From the NCBI GenBank assembly GCA_035771175.1, contig JAYMFD010001095.1, forward strand, positions 85,001 through 149,000: a stretch of DNA of 64,000 bases, written 5' to 3'. A program made the position numbers and the translations under genes. This DNA is from Paratinospora sagittata. Its lineage: Eukaryota > Streptophyta > Magnoliopsida > Ranunculales > Menispermaceae. The notes under the pieces were generated by a model, which was not told where the DNA came from, searched no databases, and was given only the letters and a program-made list of their open reading frames with translations. Below are positions 35,714-48,125 of this stretch, one piece after another. The first letter of the stretch is position 1. The number at the start of each line of letters is the position of its first letter.

Positions 35714-36282
35714 TCTCTCTCACAACTACGGCCAAAGAACTCTCAAATCTTACACCGACGATTGCAATCTAGGGTTTTCTCTTCTCGCTTTTTACGCTCT
35801 CTCGTATTCGTGTGTGTATATGGATAAATGGCTTGTCAGGTGAGACCTAGTTTGGGTTTTATGGGCGAAAACTGGAGGATAATGGTATCGAGATAATTTT
35901 TGTGTGAGTAGCAGTCGTAGAGGAGGACGTCGTACTTGTTTTTCTGTCCGTTGGATGTTCCGTGGAAGAGTGGATTGTTGTGTGTCCGTTGGATGTTCGA
36001 GTGGATTGTTGTTGTCCGTTGGATGCCGGATTTGTTGATGTTCCTATGTATCTTTCTGATTGTCAAGGATTTTAGGCTGCGTTTTATAATCTAAAAATTA
36101 GAATATAATTTTAAAAAAATAAAAATTTATCATTTTTTTAAAACATTTTGTCATTTTTTATAAATAGTTTATTTTTTTTATAAATCTTGAAAAATTATTT
36201 TTCAATTTTAACAAGCCAATTGTATTTTTTATATTTTCAAAATTTTAGATACAGAAACAGCCTTAATATCTTTTACAGTTTC
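35714..36282. other. Upstream region of MBF1, with a short tandem repeat
   Basis: Promoter and 5' UTR of the minus-strand MBF1 gene are expected here. At 35946-36030 the phrase GTCCGTTGGATG occurs three times, twice followed by a GAGTGGATTGTTGT block, forming an irregular tandem repeat of about 30-38 bp. Confidence 0.5.
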
Positions 36283-36378
36283 TTTTTCTTTTTTTACAAG
36301 GAGGTAAGGGGGCTTCGATCACCCAACTGTGAGATTGGAGAGTGAGCGTCTTACCAAGTGAGCTAGCACTCGAGATAG
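36283..36378 (-). mobile_element. Short tRNA-derived SINE, tRNA-like head only
   Basis: On the minus strand a perfect A box (TAGCTCACTTGG, 36365-36354) and a perfect B box core (GATCGAAGC, 36320-36312) are spaced as in a tRNA, followed by a poly(A) tail seen as a T run at 36283-36296. There is no acceptor stem pairing or clear cloverleaf, so it is not a functional tRNA gene. Confidence 0.65.
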
Positions 36379-37034
36379 AGTAGAGTTGAAAATGACAAAA
36401 AAAAGATGAAATAATTCTTAAATAAGTTTATATTTATTAACCTTATTAAAGAAATCTTTACGTGCATTATTACTAAACTATTCATAAATGTATTTTTTAT
36501 ATAATTTTTTTCTTTTTAAAATACTGGTGTTTGCACACATTCGACTATTATTAAAAATAAATAAAATGAAATATTTTTTAGAATTATATATATATTGTCT
36601 TTTAATACAACCAAAATGATTAAATTAATTCCCAAGGCAATTAGTAATAAAACTTATAAGTTAAAAGAATAAATTAAGGAGGTTAAAAGTTACCAAAAAT
36701 AAATAAAATGATGTTCAAAGTTATCAAAGTAAAAACAGAATAAAAAGGTGTTTTTTTTTTGACAAGAGAATAAAAGGGAGTTGAAAATGACAAAAAAAAT
36801 GAATAATTCTTAAATAGGTCTATATTTATTAACATTACAAAAGAAATCCTTAAACTAAATTAATGGTAAATAAATTTTTTGTATAAATTTATTTGACAAC
36901 TTTATATTAAAAGTAGTGGGTAATTTAAGAATATATGAATAAAGTAGTAGAACGCAAAGTCGTGAAGGAGTTTTGACTTTATAAATAATATAAGATTTAA
37001 ATGTATTATTATTATTATTACTGATTGTACATAT
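36379..37034. other. AT-rich intergenic DNA with a local duplication
   Basis: Two similar segments (about 36385-36480 and 36775-36860) share GTTGAAAATGACAAAAAAA, AATAATTCTTAAATA and CTATATTTATTAAC-like phrases. No gene supported. Confidence 0.45.
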
Positions 37035-38356
37035 TGTCACGACGCCCCTGACGTAGGCTGACGTCATGACCGGCACAGTGTACTAGACATCGTACATCTT
37101 ATCTACAATATATAATACACTGTCAGCCTCAACAGACATTCACAAAATTTCCACAATTTCCAAAAATTTTTACTACACCTTCCCATAAAATGGACATTTC
37201 ACTTTTGTTTTTTCTGATATATCACAAATCAAATCCAATATAGATATCTATAATCATTTCATTCATTCACACATCAAATTTTCATTTCATTATCCAATAT
37301 ATTAAGCTATATATATACTCACACATCTCATCTAGATAATAATGCATATATACGATGTGTGATAATGATATATATATATATATATCAAAATATATAAAAC
37401 ATGTAACTACTTATTATAAAATATATGTACATCAGCAATGCTACGTCCTAGTCACATGCTGATTACGCTCACAAACCGGAGTTTCATTGGATTCTAATTC
37501 CATTTTATTCACTGGATATGATCATAGTACTATTTACTATTCATTGAAAACACGTAAATTGTACTAAAAATGTCAAACGGTCTCCAAAAATCATGAACTT
37601 AGCATCGATGGACTCGCAACAGTCCATTCTACCATTCTATAGCCTTAAGCTGGAGTTTCATTGGGAATGGTCTCTCATCTACACTCTAACTTCCAACAGT
37701 CATAAAAGTTCCAAATGAACACAAAAATTCAATTTTACCACATTCGGGGTCCTGACAGTCCAGGGAGTGTTTTCCAACCTTCTTAGCGGATTTTCATTCA
37801 CGTTCGGTCAAAACCCCAATTTTTGAAAACGCCGTAAAATGGCTCCCACAACAAAAATTACTCTGCTATAATCGTTACATCTAGCTTAGATATTAATTTC
37901 ACGAAGAAATAGAATGAAAATCACTTACCACGAGTCCCGATTTCGCGCGAATCGCGCGTTCTCCCTTTCTTCTTGGTTCTTCCGTCTTCTATCTTCTTTC
38001 TGCTTCTTTCTTTCCAGCGACTTCTTTTCTTCTTTATTTGATTTTTATTTTTTTTTGTCTTCTTTCCATATGAGTACTGTTCGGTGAACAGTACCCGCAA
38101 ATGAATAGTAATATATTTTTATTTTATTTTTTTCTTACTTCATTCATCATATTCTTCTATACATGCAATCCACATAAGACATACACGTGTTGTAAATCGA
38201 GTTCTATTTAAAATCACATTCCGAACTCACTTTTGACATTTTCAAGTTCATTTGACACATGTACACATGGCTTTAAATGTACTTATACGTATATTATATA
38301 TCTCGATATACTCGTACCTCAATGTATATATTTAATTAAAATTACGGAGTGTTACA
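37035..38356 (-). mobile_element. Solo Gypsy-type LTR (1.3 kb)
   Basis: The sequence starts TGTCACGACGCCCC and ends CGGAGTGTTACA; on the minus strand it begins TGTAACACTCCGTAATTTT, a common start for plant Gypsy (Del/Tekay-like) LTRs. Flanks CATAT at the left and CATGT at the right agree at four of five bases, consistent with an aged 5-bp target duplication. No internal coding region lies next to it, so it is a solo LTR. Confidence 0.7.
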
Positions 38357-39884
38357 CATGTGCACAACGCGTGTTTTTTATTTAAAAAATTAAAATAAAA
38401 TATTTTTTTATTATAAACAAATTATATATCTATTGTCTTTTAATATAATTAGAATGACTAAAATCTTTCAAAAATATGAATGATGGTAATTAGGAGTAAA
38501 ACTTAGAATTTTGATAAATAATTTAAGAATTTGTTTTTTTTTAAAGCCTAAACTCTAGGGTGTAAGAAAAAATTGAAAATTAGTTAATTCAAATTTATTA
38601 TTTTAATCCTATATTGACAATAAAATTAATTTTTTTAAAATAAAATAAGATAAACTTTTTCAAGTAATTTTTATTATTATAGTATGGATATAGATTATTG
38701 TTTGTTAAATTTACTATAGCTATAATTTTTTAAATGAAATAAATGTATTTTAAGATGAGTAAAAGGATATAAATGTTTTTTTAGTATATATTAAAATACA
38801 AATGAATGTATGAGAAGGATAAAATTTTATGAGCAATAAATTGTGTAAATATGAAGAAAGGTATAAAAGAAGTGGTAGAAGAAAGAGTTAAAAGTAAAAT
38901 TATTACATTCTTCTTTACAATATCAAGATTTACATTTGAAGAAACAATACTTATAAACTTTATAAAAATAAAATTATTATAACAATAAAAATGAGCACAT
39001 TAACTAGTACTTCAAATATTTTCTTATATTGCAATCAAATTACCTTTCCTTTTTTTTTTTTTTTTTTAAAGAAGAAATAAGACAGTATATATCAATAAAT
39101 ATAGAGATGTACAACTTAAGAAAGGGTACCAGCACCACCAGTACTTAACTAAAACAGAAATAGTAAACCATCATTCCTATAGTAAACCATTTCCATAGCA
39201 CCATTCATTCCTAATTCAGACAGAAATAGTAAACCATCATGAAAGCTTAGTGAGATGATATTCTCTCCAACATGTCCACATTCATTTTCTTTTTGGGTGG
39301 GGAAATAGAATTGGGTGGGTGCTATGTAAAAGTAACAATGCTGCAGAGAGAATGCATAAATGGATACGAAATTTACTTAGGGTTCCAGGGGTGCCCCATT
39401 TGTGGGCTAAGGGCTTGTATTCTTTTGGGATTAGTCAGGTGCGAACAAGCTGACTTGAATATTTAGATTTTAAAAAAATAAAAAAATAAAAAATTAAAAA
39501 CTTATTGTGTAAATGGAAATGAGTCACGGGATTGTCTCCCGTGAATTTAAACAAATAATAGTTTGAAAAAAAAAATCATAGGTTAAAATAATTCATATTC
39601 CCACAAATGTACTAATAGACAAGAAAGTCCCAAAATGTTTTTTAATTGATTTTCAACATCCAATTGAGGACTACCTAGTAAGTCCATTGAAATTTTAAGG
39701 TTGTGCCATTATCAATTCTCCTATAGAGCTATCAATTATGAAGAATTTTTCAAAGGGCCTACACAATTAATAATGCAAATTTACAATTTTAAGGGTACAT
39801 GTTAAAATAAGCTAAAAGGTATATTGGATTTGACTATTAGAGATAACCGACTCCATTAGAACTAATCTTACTTGCTTTTTTTTG
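38357..39884. other. AT-rich intergenic DNA
   Basis: A T-run at about 39050-39068 followed by AAAGAAGAAATAAGACAGTA looks like the tail of an antisense non-LTR element, not assignable. The phrase CAGAAATAGTAAACCATCAT occurs twice (39155 and 39221). No gene supported. Confidence 0.4.
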
Positions 39885-40060
39885 GAGACAGTTGTATTCT
39901 AGCTCCGTGCACTCAATATCTGATGCTAGATTAGTCCACCGAAACTTATACGCATCCAACATGCATCAGTTCGGATAAACTAAAGAATTAATCTCGTAAA
40001 TCCAAGAATTGAACTCCAGACCTTTGTTTTAATTAAAATCTTCCGCCCTCCTCCTGATAG
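39885..40060 (-). mobile_element. Probable SINE (antisense) with B box and poly(A)
   Basis: On the minus strand GGAGTTCAATTCTTGG matches a Pol III B box and the element ends in an A run (T run at 39887-39894). The A box is not clear. Confidence 0.4.
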
Positions 40061-40500
40061 GCTTTTTCAAAAGCGCTTTTACAAGAAAAAAATATTTTTA
40101 GAAAAAACTGGTCTCACCCATCTTCTTCTAAAAATAAAAAAATATTTTTTTTTTTACCGTAATTTACTTAAAAACATGTGTTACCAAATACCTCCAAACA
40201 AAATCACTTCAAAAAAACTCTCTTACACAGACCATTATAATACTAGATTTGCAACTTAAAGTTTTTTTTTTGTTTTTTTTAAAGAAACTTAAAGTTAAAT
40301 AATGAGAAAAAGCTGATTAGTAAAATTATTGTATTATTTTTTACATTATTAAAATTCTATGTAAAAGTTGAAAATGACAATAAAGGCTTAAGGGTTATGT
40401 TATAAGAATGCAGTAATTTTGACACTATTAAGTCCGTATATTCCAAAAAAAAAAAAAAAAAAAGTCTATACCAGTATAGATTATTTAATTTTTATTTTAT
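40061..40500. other. AT-rich intergenic DNA, nothing recognised
   Basis: Several T and A homopolymer runs, including a 20-base A run at about 40444-40463. Confidence 0.4.
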
Positions 40501-41050
40501 TTCCAGCTAGGGTTTCATCATTTCATTTTCAAATCTTTCGCTTTTTTCGTTCAAATTTGGGAACTTTTTGACAGTAAACAAATTCTTTCGATTGGTTTCG
40601 TATGATCGAAACTCAAGTTGACGACACATTCGACTGAAGTAAAATTGATGTAAATATTTATGAACAGCTTTTGATTCTTGATGTTAGTTGATCTTCTTGT
40701 TCGAAATTATATGTTTCTTCAATTAAAATGCCTGTTTTTTTCCCCATTTTTGCAGCTAATTTTGCTGAATTGAAAGGGACTGGATTGCTGCAACGTGGAC
40801 CTGTTGGTTTAGTTCACAGAATAGAGTCAATTTATTCCATTACTGTACTATGAAATCGGTTCAGAGAAGGAAAGATAATAGTAGTGAATGGTCTTGTCTT
40901 AATTAGTTGTGAAGTCATTGTTGATTGTATACAGCAAAAATAGCTTCTTTGATCAACAAGTTAGTCACAAATTTACAATCATTCTTCTTTTTTTACTTAA
41001 ATTCAATACAATCTGGTGGATTTAGCTAAGTCTTTGGTTGAAAATAGACT
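40501..41050 (+). promoter_or_regulatory. 5' leader of the cysteine oxidase gene, possibly with an intron
   Basis: The region upstream of the ATG contains TTTTTGCAG at 40748-40756, a good 3' splice site, and no coding similarity, suggesting a leader intron. The transcription start cannot be placed. Confidence 0.35.
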
Positions 41051-44000
41051 ATGCCAGCCATACAGAGGCTATATGAAGCTTGCAGATTGTCCTTCTCTCC
41101 TAATGGACCCATATCCGAAGAAGCTTTTGAAAAAATTCGCGCTTTGTTAGGTATGAGGAATGTGAATATCTTTCAGTTTCCCTCTTCAATTCTTGTTCTG
41201 TTAATTTATATTTTATTACCAGTCTAATCTTGTTAATTTCTCTATGTAATTTTTTGTCATAGTGGGTAATTGTTTAATTGCACCATTCATGCTTTTATGC
41301 ATTGCCAAAAGAAATAAAAAAAGTATTCTTTGAAATCTTATTTAGGTTAAAACCTTTCTTATTCTCTTACCTGGTTATGAAATTCATGTCTTAGTCTTGT
41401 GGCCATGTAATGTGCTTATTATGTTAATCTGGTAATAATGATGGAGGCTTGTTGCATTTGAGGTTGGAAATTGAGAATGGAGTTGCATGTTCAAGATTAT
41501 GATTCAAATGAATTTGACTCAACTAGTGATCTAGGTATTGTTTTGGGAATGTTGGAAGACCAATCCAATCCATCTTTTAGGTAATTCAATGTAAAAGTTC
41601 AGGTTCAGGGGCTTGAATGGAAACAAGTATCTTTTTTGAGCTTAGTATTTTAAGACCTATGGACTGAAGTTTCTCAAAATTATAATTTTGCTTCATTTGT
41701 AGGCAGTGTGATGTTTTAGTTTTATGTGCACCATATTGATTCCGAAGTGTGTGGTATTTCCAGTATCTTCCAGACATTGCTAGATTGAGATCTTTTCCTT
41801 TTGTGCTTGTTAGTGCACGAGGTATCCAATGAAATGTTGATATTAGAGTTGACAAGTTGGCAAATTGTGATTCTATATTAGTAGCAAAATAGGCTCCAAC
41901 CTTCTGTAAATTGTGGATATCATGTGCTTTTTTTATTTTATTATGAAGCTGTTGCTTCTTATTCCATTCAAGACACGGATTTTTGAATAATATTGCCCAA
42001 TCTCTGCTTCAAATTTGGCCACTAAGCTTCTATCCAGACCCGTCCCATTTTTGGTTAATATTGTTCGATCTCATTTTATATTGGGCTGGCAAAATCAGGC
42101 ATCTGGGTTTCGACACTATTTGGCACCCCTAGATATATCATTTTTCTTACTTATAAAAATAAGACTTCACAACCTAATTGCCTTTGTTTCTGTAGCAGGT
42201 ATGCTTTTTCTGTCAAATAGAGCCTGTAATGAACAAAAATTATGGAATGGGGGGGGGGGGGGGGTGGTTTGCTGGTTGAGTTTTCTAGATAATTTCATTG
42301 CGGGGGTGGTTTGCTGGTTGAGTTTTCTAGATAATTTAATTTGCAATGATGAATTGGCAACATACATGCTCATTCGATCATTCTTCTAATTTTGAAGTTT
42401 TGATCATTTAAATTTTGAATATTTTCTCGTGTATTATGAATGGATTCTGTGAGCTTGTAATGTAGCTTATTAACTGCTCAGTTAGTATGACAATACAAAA
42501 TCCCCAAGTTGCCAATAGATCAACCATCTGTATGATCCGTTTCTGTGTAACTTGCAACTTCTTTTAACACTTTATCTTTGATACTATTCCAGATAAAATC
42601 AAGCCTTCTGATGTGCGTCTGGAACAGGAGGCGCAGTTGGTGCGGGAATGGGAAGGTTCCGTACGAGGTATCAATGGGAGGCAAAGACAAAATGGGATCC
42701 ACCCATTCTCCCCTCCAATAAAATATCTGCATCTGCATGAATGTGATAGCTTCTCTGTAAGTATTGAGACTTGAATTTTGGTGATTGATTAGGTCTTCCA
42801 TTTAAAATACTGGAGTTAAACTAGCTACTTATTAGGTGAAAATGCTTTTGAGATGCTGAGCATTGTGTATGTCTAATTAAGGATGCTTGTACTCTGCAGA
42901 TGGGAATATTCTGCATGCCACCTTCCTCTATCATACCCCTGCAGAATCATCCTGGAATGACTGTCTTGAGCAAGCTCCTGTATGGTTCCTTACACATGAA
43001 ATCATATGACTGGCTTGATGTTCCTGGGCCTTCTGATGTATCTACAGGTGTGATTTTCTTCAGTGTATCAAATTTACCTTTTTTTATGTTGATAACAATT
43101 GTTGCTTGAGCATGTCATTCTTCATTGTATACCTGTCAACCTCAAAATTATACCTTCAGAGAAGTTCTCAAATGGGTTGGGAAGTACTGGTTTACCTTTA
43201 CAAGAAAACTAATTCTCTGAATATGCTACCAAACTGTATGTATTGCTTACGTTTCAGCCCATCTTTTTTTTTGTGGTGGAATTGAAGTCCATATTTGATC
43301 AGAAGCTTAAGAACATTCTCAATCTTGATTTCATTCTCAAGGTTTGTTGTGGAACATTGATGTCACTTGCCAAATACTCTAGCATATGGACAAATTTATT
43401 TGCTTGGCAATGTTGTTCTATGTTCTTCTCTTATATGAATAATCTCATAAATGTTAATTATTTATTATTTTTTCCTAATGACTGTAACCTTAACATGTCT
43501 TTCCATAATGTTGGAAGAATATGTTTGCATTATCTGGAGTGTTTTTTTGTGTTGCTGAAGTGTTAACCATGGGGCAAAAGAGCAATGTGGTAAACAAGTT
43601 TGTGGTTGGTTTTGATATTATAAATGAAACAGATTGGGATTTGGTCATAGAGCTATGAATTGGGTCTTGCAGTGGTTGCTTCTTCAGATGCTTCAAGTCA
43701 TGGGATATGCTCATTCAATGTTACATGTTTGTTCTTTCATTTATGTTTTTGATTCTTTGATTTTAGATCATTTGTCTCTCCAATCAAAGTATGTGCGGAT
43801 GGAATTGGAGACGCGACCTTTTTTTTTTCTTTTTTCGGGGTGGTGGGGGTGGACGTTTATGGACTGGTATTCAATCAGGATCTCATATGTTATGCAACTT
43901 AAACATTTTTAATGAGATATGGAAATTATTATAATCTCACGTCCTTCAGGTACCTTCTCATTCATGATATGCATTACCTAATGTCTTGAAACTGGTGGAT

Positions 44001-45100
44001 TGTCCACGAAGACACTTGGCACTCTCCCAGGAAGTATTTCATCTAAATTCTCCATCTTAATGTGACACTTTTCATGAAATCGAAGTTATGTGCCTTTATC
44101 CATATCTTTTGCGGAATGTGTAATTGGCACACATTTTTTTTACAGCAAGGTGCACTACAAATTAACTGCCTAGCATTTGGCTGTGTAAATATTTTCAATT
44201 TCTTCTTAACACTTTTAAAGTTTCGTGGGATGATGTACTCGACACTTTAAACTGCTTTTAGTGTCATGTTTATCTTCAGTTATTATATCTATATAAAGTT
44301 TTCTTAAGATTTTTTTATTTGCTTTACCTTAGGTTGAAGTCATATGGTTCTGATGCATAAAATTCTGGTGAATGCCTTACAGACATTATAGGTTTTTTCA
44401 TTGTTTTCCTTTTCTTTCTTCCTTTATCATTACTCCTCAAGTTTTGCTGGTGATTTCAGAAAGACTGGCAAAGCTTGTCAGAAATGGTGAGATGTCTGCA
44501 CCCTGCGGTACAACAGTTCTATATCCAACCAATGGTGGCAACATTCATTCTTTCAAGGCCATAACTCCTTGTGCTCTTTTCGATATTTTATCTCCTCCAT
44601 ACTCCCCGGAGGATGGCCGGGACTGCACATATTTCCGCGAGTCTACCAGAAAGGATCTACCAGGTGATTTTCGCTCCCTGCCGACCCTTCATTTACCTTA
44701 ACTCCATTTGATTTGTGATTCGGATGCAGTTTTCTGTATCCAAAACTTCAAAAACACAAAAACACTTTTGGTTGATCGAGTCCAAATTCAAAAACAAGTT
44801 TCCAACTTTTCATTAAAAAAACAAGCTGTTTTCAGAAAACTGCAAAAAGTTTTTTTTTGAATTTCTCTTTCCGGATTGTATCCCTGTTTTCGAATCATGA
44901 ACCAAATACGGCTATATTGCCACAATTTTCAGTCACTCTTCCTAGAACTCATCGGTGTTGCTCCAATTGTCTTTGTTAAAGGTATTGATGAATCAAGTGG
45001 AATAATGGCCTCTGAAGTGGCTTGGTTGGAAGAATTTCAACCCCCTGATAGCTTTGTCGTGCAGAGAGTACAGTACAGGGGCCCAACTATTAGAATATGA
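41051..45100 (+). CDS. PCO: Plant cysteine oxidase (PCO4/5-like), one iron-binding His replaced by Gln
   Basis: Five exons: 41051-41150, 42593-42756, 42900-43047, 44460-44663, 44982-45100; 244 residues, close to Arabidopsis PCO4 (241). It begins [20 protein letters not shown] and shows [101 protein letters not shown] and ends RGPTIRI. PCOs use O2 to oxidise the N-terminal Cys of ERF-VII factors, VRN2 and ZPR2, starting the oxygen-dependent N-degron pathway. The iron is held by three His: two in the PLHNHPGM block and one in NIHSF. Here the first block reads PLQNHPGM (codon CAG at 42942-42944, residue 103), while His105 and His167 are kept. A usually conserved Gly after SDV is Arg. Otherwise the frame and splice sites are intact, so this is either a mutated gene, a catalytically altered paralogue or a sequence error. 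Confidence 0.94.
42248..42340 (+). repeat. Poly-G run with a tandem 42-bp duplication in PCO intron 1
   Basis: A run of about 15 G (42249-42264) is followed by two copies of GTGGTTTGCTGGTTGAG plus TTTTCTAGATAATTT (starting near 42264 and 42306), the second also led by a G run. Confidence 0.8.
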
Positions 45101-45959
45101 CGGTTCTTTAACTGGGTATATCATGCTTATAACCATATGATTTTTACTTTTTAGTTAGTGAGGAGATTTGAGCCATATTCTGATTCATGGGATGGTGATT
45201 GACATTGTGGCAATAACTATGGAGCCGCTGCAAGTTAACAAGTTAAACATCTGGTTTCTCCATGCATGCATATTTGTACAATTTCTTCCCATTTAATCTT
45301 CAGCTCAACAATGTGCTTTATAGAGCTACTATATTCAGTATATGCATTATGTATGGTTCGAATTCAAATCTTTTTGTTAATAAAGATACATATTTAATTT
45401 GAATTCTTGATTCAAATATTTGAATATTTGTTCAATGAAACCTTTGTTGCATGTTGAACAGTGGAGTAATTTATGAATGTAGAAAAGAGAACTCAAATTC
45501 ACAATGTATGAAAATAAAAGAAATAGATACATAATTGCAGACATCTCATACAAAATATATAAAATGTAAGAGTTATTGATTAATGATAGAAATCTATCAG
45601 AAAGTCTGAATGAGGGAGAGAGTAATTAATTAGTACTCGCAGAACCCTATTACAGGGGGCAAATTTGTTAGTTTTGCTAAGCTAATGCCTTGCAAGTCAA
45701 AAGAATAAATCAAACTACCATTAAATTACATCATACTAGAAGACTATTAGAGTAGCAATAGAATATGAGGAAGAAATGTTGAAGACCCAAAATAGTTTTT
45801 GGAAGAAGGAACCCCAATATGCCATGTTATCATGAATGAGGAGATGCAGCACTTGATCATGGATTTCTCAAGATAAAGCCACTTGATTCTGGGTGTGGGA
45901 ATAATTCTGTTATTTAATGGTTATGCACGTAAAACATATTTTTTGAGTACTAGATCAAC
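45101..45959. other. 3' UTR of PCO and intergenic DNA
   Basis: No coding sequence supported. The 3' UTR of the PCO gene should lie in the first few hundred bases. Confidence 0.45.
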
Positions 45960-45964
45960 CGCCA

Positions 45965-46150
45965 ATAACTGGTGGCTCACCCGGTTAGGCATCTATCTCT
46001 CTTTACATGAGGTTTGGGCTTAAATCTCCTTAGCCTCATATGAGGTAGGCCTATTGGGGGCGTGTTGTGGCCTTACTAGGCCATAGTTTGGATATTTGTT
46101 CTCCGTATTAATAGTTTAGATTTTCTTTGTCTTTGATCGAAAGATCCGGA
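45965..46150 (+). mobile_element. tRNA-derived SINE
   Basis: A perfect A box TGGCTCACCCGG (45972-45983) is followed by TTAGGCATCTAT and a weaker B-box-like GGCTTAAATCTCC. The body (ATGAGGTAGGCCTATTGGGG, GTATTAATAGTTTAG) matches the DNA right of the L1 at 21522-21650, defining a repeat family with at least two copies here. Confidence 0.6.
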
Positions 46151-46183
46151 ATGACTTGAATATATGTGATGATCTAATGTAAT

Positions 46184-46555
46184 AAATACTATAGATTGAC
46201 AGTTAAGATTGCAGAAGCTTTGGCAGTTGGAGAAGGGATTGGATTTGGAAACGACATGGGTATTCAACTAGATTATATAGAGGGCGATTCTTTCACTGTG
46301 ATAAATGCTCTAAATTCTTTTGAAACAGGTTCAGATGAGTTTAGTTTAATTATAGAAGATTGCAAAGTATTAATTCAATCTTCTACAGTTTCTCAAATCT
46401 CAGCAGTGTTTAGGGAGGGGAATAAGGCAGCTCGTAGGTTGAGTCAATTTGCTTTAGGAGCGGAGTCTTTTGTAGTTTGGCTTGAAGAATCTCCTACCAT
46501 AATCTATGACGTTGCACAGAAGAATGGTATCGATTTGTATGGTGAGAGAGTATGA
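46184..46555 (+). pseudogene. L1-type RNase H 3' fragment
   Basis: The open frame reads AEALAVGEGIGFGNDMGI, DYIEGDSFTVINALNS, IIEDCKVLIQSSTVSQI, VFREGNKAARRLSQFALG and VVWLEESPTIIYDV, the C-terminal RNase H-like region of plant L1 ORF2 (compare VPREWNRAAHVLSKF and VWLEEVPLAITDVV in the L1 at 10417-10650). No RT or endonuclease precedes it and no clear poly(A) tail follows, so it is a truncated copy. Its frame is open, which also allows a domesticated RNase H-like protein, but the absence of a start context and neighbours argues against this. Confidence 0.75.
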
Positions 46556-47079
46556 TTTGATAAATATGATTGTGTAATTGCAGTTTTGTATAGTTAGAAT
46601 AGTACTTCTCATCTATTTAAAGTTCAACTCATTGATACTGCATTTTCATATTTTTTTCAAAAAACATTGGATATTTTTAATTAGCTTTCACGTAATTCAA
46701 CTCAACTTAACTAAAACATTTCAATATTAAATTTTAAGGAGTTATATCTTTCTTAATTATTTCTATACATGTTATTTTAGTTTCTCTGCTTCTACCTTTA
46801 CCATTGATTGCTAATAGGCCACAGTTGCTAATTGGCATATCCAAAGGTCTTATTCATTTGATTCACCTTAATTGATTTCTCCTATTTCATCCCTTATCAG
46901 GGTTCCTTTCATTGTTTCTTGTATGTCTTCATTTTTAATTTATTTTTTAATAAAATTTTTTGTTACAAATTCTTTTAGATATTTTCATTATCTCAACTTA
47001 CAAAATTACTCAAAATCAATGTCTTCACTCTTTTCTTTTCCTAGACGGATGATATCATGATCTGTTTAGGTTACGTATT
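46556..47079. other. AT-rich intergenic DNA, nothing recognised
   Basis: Only short hydrophobic, T-rich ORFs. Confidence 0.4.
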
Positions 47080-47232
47080 AACAGGTAATAGTTCAGTTGG
47101 TTGAAGAATTGAGCATAAATGAGTTTGAAGTTCAGGTCTAGAGCTTGAGCGTATTCTTATTTATCTGTCTTTAAGTCTAAACGTTTTTATCATGTTTGAG
47201 TTCAGGAGGATTAGTCTTGCTTATACGAAAAA
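47080..47232 (+). mobile_element. tRNA-derived SINE, family shared with 24668-24855
   Basis: Perfect A box TAGTTCAGTTGG (47089-47100) and a near B box AAGTTCAGGTC about 38 bp later. The body aligns with the copy at 24668, including the end CTTGCTTATACGAAAAAAC. Confidence 0.65.
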
Positions 47233-47934
47233 ACAAAGATATGTGCTGTTAAAAAGTAATTAATGCTTAGTTCTTTATGGTAATCGTGCATACATAAATT
47301 AAGATAATGTTTATAGGATATGGGTAGAAATTAAAGCCAGATTAAACTGAAGAAATCATATAAATGGTTGGAATATATAATACAGGGGAGAGAATTTTTT
47401 GAAGATCTCAAGGTCCTAGTGGACGTTATGGAAGAAATTGAATTGAATGATTTAAGATGTTCAAAAAAAAAAAATAAATCGGGAAAACATGGGGATGTCA
47501 GCTTGTAATATAATTATAAATAGAGAGTGCTTGATTTGCTGTTAAATAAATGCCTTTGTTCGCGGCGACTCTTATGGCAACAACGCACACACATCCTCAT
47601 GCCTTTGATTCTCTTTGTTCTTCTTCCCTCTGCATCACTTTAAATTAATCAAAACAGAAATACTTTTAATATATCGGATGTATATAGTAGCTGCCATTGG
47701 TGATAAAATTACAACTTATTTCCTTCTTGATCAGTCTGATCATCAACTTAATTAAATTAATTTTGGGAAATTGATATATAATTAAGTAGCAAACTTCTTA
47801 ACAGTATGTTCTGCACGTGATGTATCCATTGTGTACGTTGGAACGTGATTGGAGGATTGATATGCTGAAAATTAATATTGAAAAAATGTGCATAAATAGC
47901 ATTAAGGCTCTTCGTTTTTTTTTTTTGTTTTTTT
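47233..47934. other. AT-rich intergenic DNA with an isolated TATA box
   Basis: TATAAATAGAGAG at about 47516 resembles a core promoter and is followed by a 24-codon ORF (MATTHTHPHAFDSL...) that I do not consider a gene. Nothing else recognised. Confidence 0.35.
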
Positions 47935-48100
47935 TGATAAAATTTTGTAGTTTGGAGGAACGGGATGTGTAAGAACCTACTATTCTGATCATAAGTTCGA
48001 ACCTCCTTACTCATACAACGACGTCTTTGAATGTTTGTGATGATATTCAGGGGATTAGTGGGGTGGCCTTGATACCTCATACTTCAAAAAAAAAAAAAAC
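47935..48100 (+). mobile_element. SINE-like element with B box and poly(A) tail
   Basis: A perfect B box AAGTTCGAACCTCC (47993 onward) follows a weak A-box-like TAGTTTGGAGG, and the element ends in an A run at 48086-48100. Confidence 0.5.
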
Positions 48101-48125
48101 ATTTTTAAAGGTTTGCTAACTTGCT

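Noticed and set aside
36283..36378. A functional tRNA gene on the minus strand
   Set aside because: A and B boxes are perfect but the acceptor stem does not pair and the sequence ends in a poly(A)-like tail; it is a SINE head.
46184..46555. A stand-alone RNase H-like gene
   Set aside because: Although the frame is open, the sequence is the C-terminal end of L1 ORF2 with no start region; a truncated L1 is simpler.
47576..47650. Small ORF MATTHTHPHAF... downstream of a TATA box
   Set aside because: Only 24 codons, no homology recognised and no supporting context.
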